Origin: Phycisphaerae bacterium
GTDB lineage: Bacteria; Planctomycetota; Phycisphaerae; Phycisphaerales; SM1A02
NCBI GenBank assembly: GCA_030432455.1
Contig: JAUIHC010000171.1
Location: forward strand, 1-6,585
Reading direction: 5' to 3'
Length of the DNA: 6,585 nt
In this document: in pieces, positions 1-4,728 of the stretch
How the letters are laid out: each line of letters starts with the position of its first letter
Position numbering within the stretch: the first letter of the stretch is position 1
The notes under the pieces: generated by a model
Databases searched by the model: none
What the model saw: the letters and a program-made list of their open reading frames with translations, nothing else
What the model was told of the DNA's origin: nothing
Made by a program: the position numbers and the translations under genes

Positions 1-673
1 CGCCCCGCAGGGCCCAGAACAGATCGGCGTTCCGAGACTCGTCGCACTCGACCACGCTGCCGTCGGCCAGCACCACCGTCGCCCCGCGAAGTCGGTCGAT
101 GGTGAGACCGTGCGACCGCATGTGGTATCCGATGCCGCCCGACATCGTGAGACCCGAGATGCCGACCGTCGGGCAGGTGCCCATCGGGATCGTGAGATCC
201 GCCTCGCAGTGCAGGGTGCGGGCGATGTCGCCGAGTCGTCCGCCGGAACCGATCGTCACCGTGCCGTCGGTCTCGAAGATCACGCCGTCGAGATCTCGGG
301 TGTCGATGACCAGCGAACCCGACGTCGAGTAGCCCGCGAAACTGTGCCCGCCCGACCGAAGGCGAGGCGTGATGCCGCGGGCGCGGCACCACGCGATCGT
401 CGCCGCGACGTCCGCTTCGCCGCGGGGCCGCACGATCGCCAGCGGAAACGCTTCGAAGTTGAGGTTCCAGATGAGCCGCATCGACTCGTAGTCGGCGTCG
501 GTCGGCAGCACCAATCGTCCGCCGTCGACGAGGGCGTTCGACAAGCCAACGAGGTCGCGATCGCGAAGCCGGCCGAGTTCGCATCCGGGCGGCGACGCCA
601 TGAGCCGACCGAGTCGCGGACTCAGCCCCGTCACCATCGCGGCTTTCAGAACATCTCTTCGTCGAATCCCCAT
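1..673 (-). CDS. FAD-binding (PCMH-type) oxidoreductase, berberine-bridge-enzyme-like, 3' part outside window
   Basis: The frame is open from an ATG at 673-671 to the left edge, giving 224 residues without a stop; the C-terminal substrate-binding half is missing. The protein is an FAD-linked oxidase of the berberine bridge enzyme-like class, which oxidises sugars, alcohols or alkaloids with O2 or another acceptor; the substrate cannot be told. Residues 106-115 (RSGGHSFAGY) are the flavin-binding loop with His110, the usual 8-alpha-histidyl attachment site. Residues 165-174 (GTCPTVGISG) carry Cys167, the usual 6-S-cysteinyl site, followed by MSGGIG (177-182) and GLTID (189-193). Both sites present implies bicovalent FAD. 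The N-terminus (RRRDVLKAA, residues 4-12) fits a twin-arginine motif, but the following hydrophobic stretch is short and broken by arginines, so export is likely rather than certain. An in-frame stop lies upstream near 753, and no better start lies between. No clear Shine-Dalgarno precedes the ATG. It is transcribed divergently from the gene at 754. Confidence 0.9.
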   Translation of the reverse strand, partial: MGIRRRDVLKAAMVTGLSPRLGRLMASPPGCELGRLRDRDLVGLSNALVDGGRLVLPTDADYESMRLIWNLNFEAFPLAIVRPRGEADVAATIAWCRARGITPRLRSGGHSFAGYSTSGSLVIDTRDLDGVIFETDGTVTIGSGGRLGDIARTLHCEADLTIPMGTCPTVGISGLTMSGGIGYHMRSHGLTIDRLRGATVVLADGSVVECDESRNADLFWALRG

Positions 674-680
674 GCGAGCA

Positions 681-686
681 AGGGTA
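681..686 (-). promoter_or_regulatory. Possible -10 element of the FAD oxidoreductase gene, leaderless spacing
   Basis: On the minus strand the hexamer TACCCT ends 7 nt before the ATG at 673. That spacing would put the transcription start at or next to the start codon, which agrees with the absence of a Shine-Dalgarno. I could not find a convincing -35 hexamer upstream. This is inferred from spacing only. Confidence 0.3.
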
Positions 687-690
687 CAGT
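685..690 (+). promoter_or_regulatory. Possible -10 element for the gene at 754
   Basis: TACAGT fits the loose TANNNT form of a bacterial -10 box. It would start transcription near 697 and give a leader of about 57 nt that contains the hairpin at 702-727 and the ribosome binding site at 742-747. It shares bases 685-686 with the minus-strand candidate at 681-686. The -35 region is poor, so this is tentative. Confidence 0.25.
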
Positions 691-701
691 GACGGTCGCC
701 G

Positions 702-727
702 GATTCCCGCGAAACCCGCGGAGAATC
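702..727. promoter_or_regulatory. Imperfect inverted repeat / hairpin in divergent spacer
   Basis: The two arms pair as five base pairs (GATTC 702-706 with GAATC 723-727), a single bulged A at 722, then five more pairs (CCGCG 707-711 with CGCGG 717-721) around a five-base loop (712-716). This makes a stable GC-rich stem in a spacer of only 80 bp. In plus-strand RNA it would sit in the leader of the gene at 754, ending 14 nt before the Shine-Dalgarno. As DNA it could be an operator for either divergent gene. It has no T-tract, so an intrinsic terminator is unlikely. Confidence 0.5.
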
Positions 728-741
728 GAGGCGACGACGAC

Positions 742-747
742 GGAGAG
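742..747 (+). promoter_or_regulatory. Ribosome binding site of the gene at 754
   Basis: GGAGAG lies 6 nt before the ATG at 754. It is the clearest Shine-Dalgarno in the window and supports this start over downstream alternatives. Confidence 0.7.
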
Positions 748-753
748 ACTTTC

Positions 754-1545
754 ATGAGATCGGTCCGCCAACTTCCGACGCGACGGCAGGCGTTCGCCAC
801 GGGGGTCGTCATCGCGTGCTCGTGTTCGCCCACGCCTGCCGCCGAGGTCGTGGTCGCCCCGTGGCCCGGCGATTCTTCGGTGCGTCTGGTCGTGCTCCGG
901 ACCGACGAGCCGATCGGCTGGGACGACGCGCACCGACTGGTCGAGTTGGCGGAGGTGTCCTGGGCGGTGCCGACCGACGAGGCGACGCGAGCGTTCGTCG
1001 CCGAAGTGACGAACACGCTGGGGCCGTGGGAGTGCGTCGGTCCGTGGATCGGCGTGCTGCGCTCGGGCGGGGGGGGGCCGATCACCGGCGGTTGGATCTC
1101 GATGGCGACCGGACGCGACGTCGTCTCGCCACCGTGGTCGAGCGACGCACCGGTCGGGGCGGCCCCGCTTCGGTGGGCGGTGGCCCTCGACGGACGCGAC
1201 GGTCTGCTCGCGACCTGGATCGAACTGCTGCCCGACGCCGAGGCGGGCCCCGGGTCGTTCGGGTTGGTCGCGCTTGCGCCAGCCGACGCCGCGGACTGCG
1301 ATGGCGACGGCATCGCCGATGCGATCGAGACTCACTGGCTGGGCAACGAGCCCTGCGATCCGTCGTGTCCGGCCGACCTCGACGGGAGCGATCGGGTCGA
1401 CGGGGCGGACCTCGGGGCGTGGCTGGCGACCGTCGGCCACGACTGTCCGCCGGAGGTTCCCTGCCCGGGGGACCTGGACGGCGACGGTTCGATCAGCGGG
1501 GCGGATCTCGGATTGCTGCTCGCGGCGTGGGGCCCGTGCGACTGA
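754..1545 (+). CDS. Exported protein with C-type-lectin-like region and C-terminal dockerin-like Ca-binding repeats
   Basis: This 263-residue protein has no enzyme motif that I recognise. The N-terminus (TRRQAFATGVVIACS, residues 9-23) looks like a Sec or Tat signal peptide, with a plausible cleavage after PTPAA near residue 30. Residues about 54-135 resemble a divergent C-type lectin fold: WDDAHRLVE (56-64), a helix with EATRAFVAEV (76-85), PWIGV (97-101), GGWISM (112-117) and a final W128; the usual disulfide cysteines are not conserved, so this is tentative. The C-terminus has a calcium-loop-like stretch DCDGDGIAD (181-189) and two dockerin-like loops: D208, D210, S212, D216, D219, and D240, D242, D244, S248, D251, each followed by a hydrophobic helix. 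The nearby Cys residues (182, 201, 205, 231, 237, 262) may form disulfides outside the cytoplasm. Such tails are frequent on secreted Phycisphaerae proteins. A role in binding or surface display is inference. The gene has a good Shine-Dalgarno and converges on purC 28 bp away. Confidence 0.85.
   Translation: MRSVRQLPTRRQAFATGVVIACSCSPTPAAEVVVAPWPGDSSVRLVVLRTDEPIGWDDAHRLVELAEVSWAVPTDEATRAFVAEVTNTLGPWECVGPWIGVLRSGGGGPITGGWISMATGRDVVSPPWSSDAPVGAAPLRWAVALDGRDGLLATWIELLPDAEAGPGSFGLVALAPADAADCDGDGIADAIETHWLGNEPCDPSCPADLDGSDRVDGADLGAWLATVGHDCPPEVPCPGDLDGDGSISGADLGLLLAAWGPCD
1069..1077 (+). repeat. Nine-base G homopolymer inside the lectin-like gene
   Basis: A run of nine G residues encodes Gly106-Gly108 within the SGGGGP loop (104-109). 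Runs of this length can slip during replication and would frameshift the protein upstream of its calcium-binding tail. It may equally be ordinary for a glycine loop in GC-rich DNA, or a place where assembly errors occur. Confidence 0.6.
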
Positions 1546-1573
1546 TCCCCGGCGACCCGAGCCGATCGGAACT

Positions 1574-2518
1574 TCAGAGTCCGCCGAAGAGCCGATCCGC
1601 GGCCTCGCGGTAGCGGTCCATCGTCCTCTCGACGATGTCGGCGGGGAGTTCCGGGCCCGGAGGTTCCTTGTCCCACGCGCCGCGCTCGACGAGTTCGAGC
1701 AGGTGGTTCCGCACGAACTGCTTGTCGAAGCTCGCCTGCTCGCGACCGCTCTCGTAGTCCTCGGCGGGCCAGTATCGACTGGAGTCCGGCGTGAGCACTT
1801 CGTCGCAGATCAGCAGGTCGCCGGTCGGATGGCCCTCGAAGTCGATCGCGTGGCCGAACTCGAACTTGGTGTCCGCGAGGATGACGCCTCGCGCCGCGGC
1901 GTAGTCGGCGGCGGCGTCGTAGATCGCGAGCGTCAGATCGCGGAGTCGTTCCATGAGGGTCTCGCCCGCGATCTCGCAGGCCCGGGCGAAGTCGATGTTC
2001 TCATCGTGACCCTCGGTCGCCTTGGTCGCGGGCGTGAAGATCGTCTGCGGCAGCTTCCCGCAGCGGGCGAGCCCGTCGGGCAGGTCGATGCCGCAGACCG
2101 TGCCGCTCGCGAGGTACTCGTTCCATCCGCTGCCCGCGAGGTAGCCGCGGGCGACGCACTCGATCGGGACGACCTCGACCGCGCGGCAGAGCATCATGCG
2201 GCCGTCGAGGAGGTCGCGATCCTCGGGCGAGAGGCCGGGCACGTCGCCGGGCTCGGTCGAGATGAGATGGTCGCCGACGAGTTCCAGGTCGCGGATGAAG
2301 TGGAACCACCCGAGGCTCACCTCGGTGAGCAGCCGGCCCTTGCCGGGGATCGGTGTCGGCATCACCACATCGAACGCGCTGAGGCGATCGGTGGCGACGA
2401 TGAGCACCTGATCCGGCCCGAGGTCGGTCGGCACTCGATAGACATCGCGAACCTTGCCCTGGCGGCGGTCGGGCAGGGGGAGGCGGGTCTCGAAGACGGC
2501 ATCGGAGGCGGCGGGCAT
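1574..2518 (-). CDS. purC: Phosphoribosylaminoimidazole-succinocarboxamide synthase (SAICAR synthase)
   Basis: PurC (EC 6.3.2.6) joins aspartate to CAIR using ATP to make SAICAR in cytoplasmic de novo purine synthesis. The 314-residue protein is complete and of the longer form, close to yeast Ade1 in length rather than the roughly 240-residue E. coli form. Landmarks in order: GKVRDVY at 21-27 (nucleotide-binding region), ATDRLSAFD at 42-50, PGKG at 58-61, the first family signature VVPIECVARGYLAGSGW at 116-132, the second signature ILADTKFEFG at 213-222, and DEVLTPDSSRYW at 239-250. The start at 2518 leaves 20 residues before GKVRDVY, normal for the family. No other purine gene is in the window, so it appears to be a single-gene unit, divergent from the 2742 cluster. 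No Shine-Dalgarno is evident; a possible leaderless promoter is listed separately. No terminator is seen in the 28-bp gap to the convergent gene. Confidence 0.98.
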   Translation of the reverse strand: MPAASDAVFETRLPLPDRRQGKVRDVYRVPTDLGPDQVLIVATDRLSAFDVVMPTPIPGKGRLLTEVSLGWFHFIRDLELVGDHLISTEPGDVPGLSPEDRDLLDGRMMLCRAVEVVPIECVARGYLAGSGWNEYLASGTVCGIDLPDGLARCGKLPQTIFTPATKATEGHDENIDFARACEIAGETLMERLRDLTLAIYDAAADYAAARGVILADTKFEFGHAIDFEGHPTGDLLICDEVLTPDSSRYWPAEDYESGREQASFDKQFVRNHLLELVERGAWDKEPPGPELPADIVERTMDRYREAADRLFGGL

Positions 2519-2526
2519 GGACGCGA

Positions 2527-2532
2527 AGTCTA
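2527..2532 (-). promoter_or_regulatory. purC: Possible -10 element of purC, near-leaderless spacing
   Basis: On the minus strand TAGACT ends 8 nt before the purC ATG at 2518, which would place the transcription start at or one base from the start codon. This matches the lack of a Shine-Dalgarno there and the similar arrangement before the gene at 673. No convincing -35 box was found. Confidence 0.3.
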
Positions 2533-2553
2533 CGACCCCGACGGCCCGCGCGG

Positions 2554-2567
2554 CGGCCCCGGGGCCG
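2554..2567. promoter_or_regulatory. 14-nt perfect palindrome upstream of purC
   Basis: CGGCCCCGGGGCCG reads the same on both strands with no spacer, centred between 2560 and 2561. It is 35 nt upstream of the purC start and close to where a -35 region would fall for the candidate -10 at 2527-2532. It could be a repressor or activator site. In such GC-rich DNA, chance is also possible. Confidence 0.3.
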
Positions 2568-2594
2568 TTCTGCGACGGGCCCGAGAAACCGCAT

Positions 2595-2612
2595 CGATCC
2601 GGGCGATCCGGC
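2595..2612 (+). repeat. Tandem 9-mer CGATCCGGG / CGATCCGGC
   Basis: Two adjacent nine-base copies (2595-2603 and 2604-2612) differ only at the last base. They end 10 nt before the -10-like hexamer at 2623-2628, so they cover the -35 region of a promoter reading toward the GH10-like gene. They could be direct half-sites for an activator. Confidence 0.4.
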
Positions 2613-2622
2613 CCCGCTCGGC

Positions 2623-2628
2623 TACACT
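2623..2628 (+). promoter_or_regulatory. Possible -10 element of the GH10-like/HhH/mfd cluster
   Basis: TACACT, preceded by GGC, resembles a -10 box and would start transcription near 2635, about 107 nt before the preferred GTG start at 2742. There is no -35 consensus at 16-18 bp; the tandem 9-mer occupies that place. It is the only reasonable promoter-like hexamer I saw on the plus strand in this spacer. Confidence 0.3.
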
Positions 2629-2741
2629 TCGAACCGCCGTTGGAGGGCGTGGCGGGGGCGACCGGCCGTCGATCGTGCCTCGGGTCGCCGCCGCGGCGTC
2701 CGCTCCGCGGGCGGGGCCGAGTTCTGGAGATTGCCGACCGC

Positions 2742-4292
2742 GTGGCGGAGTTCCTCTTTCAACTCGATGAACGAACCGGGATCCGCCTCGGCCGCCCGCC
2801 TCAGGGCGTCCGCATGCTCGGACCGGGGGACGCCCGCATCCGGGCCGAGATCCGGTTCCGGGCCGAGCCGCACGGCGGACTCTTCCTGATCCGGACCAAG
2901 GATGTCCCCGACGCCGCCCTCCGGGTCCAGGTGGATGTCGGGCGGGCGGGCGAGCTGCTGCTCCAGACCTGTCTGCTCCCGCCCCGGGAGAAGCCGTACG
3001 ACCTCGCGCTCGAACTCGCCCGGCACCGCGTCAAGACCTTCATCCAGAAGAGCGAGGACTGGCTCATGTTCGACCCGGCGTTCGCCCCGGACGCCGTCGA
3101 GCACTTCGAGACCGCGCGGCACACCTTCACCGATGCGCTGGTCGCGCCGGATCTCACCGCCGAGGGGCGACTCGCCGCCGACGCCATCGACCTCGGGCTC
3201 CTCGCCACCGACGAGCTCGCCGCGGCGCACGCGAACATCCTGCTGCATCGTCGATACGCCAGACGCACCGCCTCCGCCGCCACCCTCGGGACCACGATCG
3301 ACCCTCGCAGCAACCCCGGTCGTCTGGCCGACTCGCTGGCGCCGTTCGACGTGATCACCGTCCCCTTCCGGTGGTGCGATGTCGAGCCGGTCCGAGGTCG
3401 CTTCGACTACACGAGACTGGACGCCTGGATCGACTGGGCGAAGCGGGCGGGCAAGCCGGTCATCGCGGGACCGCTGGTGGACTTCGCTCCGGGGGCGCTT
3501 CCCCGATGGGCCGAACCGCACCGGTTCGACTACGCCGCCCTTCGCGATCCGCTCTACGACTACCTCGACCGCACGATCGCCCGGTACATCGACCGCGTCG
3601 GCATCTGGAAGATCAGCGCGGGCATGCATCTCTGCCGCGACGGCCGTCGCCCGCTCGCGGAGATGATCGACGCCACCCGGACCGCGACCCTCGCGGTGCG
3701 TCGTCACAAGCGGACCGCCCGGAGCATGATCGAGGTCCACGATCTCTTCGGCGACACGCGGGCGAAACTGCCCGGGTCGCTCGGTCCGTTCGAGTTCCTC
3801 GAACGGCTCTCGGCCGAGGGGCTTCGCTTCGAGAGCGTCGGGGCGAGACTCGTCGTCGGTGGCACCGAACCGGGCACCCGCAGTCGCGACCTGATGACCA
3901 TCAGCGACACGCTCGACCGATTCTTCGGCATGGAGCAGTCGGTGCTGCTGTCGGCGGTCGGCGCTCCGTGGCGACCGCTCGGCGATTCGGCCGGACGGTG
4001 GGGCGAGGCGTGGACGCCGGACCGGCAGGCCGAGTGGGCCGACCGGGTCATCGCCATCGCGATGAGCAAGCCGTACATCGAGTCGTTCTGCTGGTCGGCG
4101 CACACCGACGGCGCGACCCCGGATCCCGGGGGCGGCGAGGGCTTCGGCCTCGTCGAGGATGACGGGACCCCGCGCCCGGCCCACGGTCGGCTGCTGGACT
4201 GGAGGCGGCGGGTCTCGCGCCCGCTGGGCGTCTGGCGACGACCGGAGCTGCGGTCACCCGACGCGGCGATGGTCGATGATCCGCATGCCTGA
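2742..4292 (+). CDS. GH10-like TIM-barrel protein without the catalytic glutamates
   Basis: From the GTG at 2742 this is 516 residues. The N-terminal ~115 residues form a beta-rich module ending in EKPYDLALELARHR (83-96) and SEDWLMFDP (104-112). Then comes a barrel with the order of a GH10 xylanase: RWCDVEPVRGRFDY followed by a helix with WAKRAGKPV, the loop LPRW, a strand ending WKISAGMH (289-296), VGARLVVGG, SVLLSAVGAPW (400-410), and a last strand CWSAHTDG then DDGTPRPAHGRLLDW, resembling the GH10 ending 'dG.pKPAy'. By alignment by eye, the acid/base Glu of WDVVNE is Gly294 and the nucleophile Glu of 'iTElD' is Ala405. The +1 histidines of 'GHtLvWH' are also absent. It is therefore probably a carbohydrate-binding or differently acting relative, not a xylanase. 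There is no signal peptide, so it is likely cytoplasmic. The frame stays open upstream to 2454, but that Arg/Pro-rich stretch overlaps purC and its promoter; ATG 2814 is an alternative start. Confidence 0.8.
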   Translation: MAEFLFQLDERTGIRLGRPPQGVRMLGPGDARIRAEIRFRAEPHGGLFLIRTKDVPDAALRVQVDVGRAGELLLQTCLLPPREKPYDLALELARHRVKTFIQKSEDWLMFDPAFAPDAVEHFETARHTFTDALVAPDLTAEGRLAADAIDLGLLATDELAAAHANILLHRRYARRTASAATLGTTIDPRSNPGRLADSLAPFDVITVPFRWCDVEPVRGRFDYTRLDAWIDWAKRAGKPVIAGPLVDFAPGALPRWAEPHRFDYAALRDPLYDYLDRTIARYIDRVGIWKISAGMHLCRDGRRPLAEMIDATRTATLAVRRHKRTARSMIEVHDLFGDTRAKLPGSLGPFEFLERLSAEGLRFESVGARLVVGGTEPGTRSRDLMTISDTLDRFFGMEQSVLLSAVGAPWRPLGDSAGRWGEAWTPDRQAEWADRVIAIAMSKPYIESFCWSAHTDGATPDPGGGEGFGLVEDDGTPRPAHGRLLDWRRRVSRPLGVWRRPELRSPDAAMVDDPHA

Positions 4293-4728
4293 GGCGACCA
4301 CCAGACCGGGCGAGGCAAGCACCACCGACGACCCCGGGGTCTCGCCGACGGCGATCCGCTGGACCGCGATCGGTCTCGGGTGCCTGATCGCGTGGACGGC
4401 GTGGGATCTCCATGCGGCGCTCGTGGAGGCGGTCGATCGCGTCGCAGAGCCTGCCGACGGACTTCGGATCGATCCGGCCCGGGCCACCGCCGCCGAACTC
4501 GAGCTCGTTCCGGGCATCGGCCCCGCGACCGCGGGACGGATCGTGCAGCATCGGCTTCGCCACGGTTCCGAGTCGCTGATCGAGCTCGACGACGAGGGCG
4601 GCGGGCACTGGCGTCTGGAGGTCGTCTCGGGGATCGGGCCGATCACCGCCCGGCGGGCGGCGCCGTACCTCGTGCATCCCGCGTCGGCTGCGGCGAGCCG
4701 ACTCGACGACGCGGCGGTGCGGCGATGA
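4276..4728 (+). CDS. Membrane-anchored helix-hairpin-helix (ComEA-like) protein
   Basis: This 150-residue protein has a short cytoplasmic N-terminus, one membrane span at about residues 29-50 (WTAIGLGCLIAW...), a linker, and a C-terminal helix-hairpin-helix unit. The first hairpin is AELELVPGIGPATAGRIVQHR (73-93) and the second RLEVVSGIGPITARRAAPY (113-131); both have the G-I-G turn that binds the DNA backbone without sequence preference. This is the ComEA arrangement, in which a tethered HhH domain captures double-stranded DNA outside the membrane during uptake. The stretch between hairpins (94-112) is longer than usual and rich in Asp, Glu and Gly. The start is ATG 4276 or ATG 4285; both overlap the end of the GH10-like gene (stop 4290-4292), and no strong Shine-Dalgarno is seen, so translation is probably coupled. 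Its stop overlaps the mfd start (ATGA). Competence genes are not visible nearby, so a role in DNA uptake, repair or membrane tethering of DNA remains open. Confidence 0.85.
   Translation: MIRMPEATTRPGEASTTDDPGVSPTAIRWTAIGLGCLIAWTAWDLHAALVEAVDRVAEPADGLRIDPARATAAELELVPGIGPATAGRIVQHRLRHGSESLIELDDEGGGHWRLEVVSGIGPITARRAAPYLVHPASAAASRLDDAAVRR

Noticed and set aside
646..1440. 264-residue minus-strand frame opposite the lectin-like gene
   Set aside because: It overlaps the start of the FAD oxidase and the signal-peptide gene with its good Shine-Dalgarno. The composition is that of a shadow frame.
1546..1573. Terminator between the convergent genes
   Set aside because: Only an 8-nt palindrome (CCGATCGG, 1562-1569) is present, with no stem-loop of useful size and no T-tract.
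2454..2741. N-terminal extension of the GH10-like protein to ATG 2454
   Set aside because: It would overlap the purC start and the whole divergent spacer, and encodes an Arg/Pro/Gly-rich stretch unlike the rest. GTG 2742 followed by AEFLFQLDERTG looks like a real N-terminus, although proof needs alignment.
1274..2770. 498-residue plus-strand frame crossing two genes
   Set aside because: It runs over the dockerin-like tail in another frame and antisense through all of purC. It has no recognisable domain.
2622..4184. 520-residue open frame on the minus strand
   Set aside because: It is antisense to the GH10-like gene, which has clear fold motifs. The composition is low-complexity Arg/Gly/Glu-rich and there is no credible start signal.
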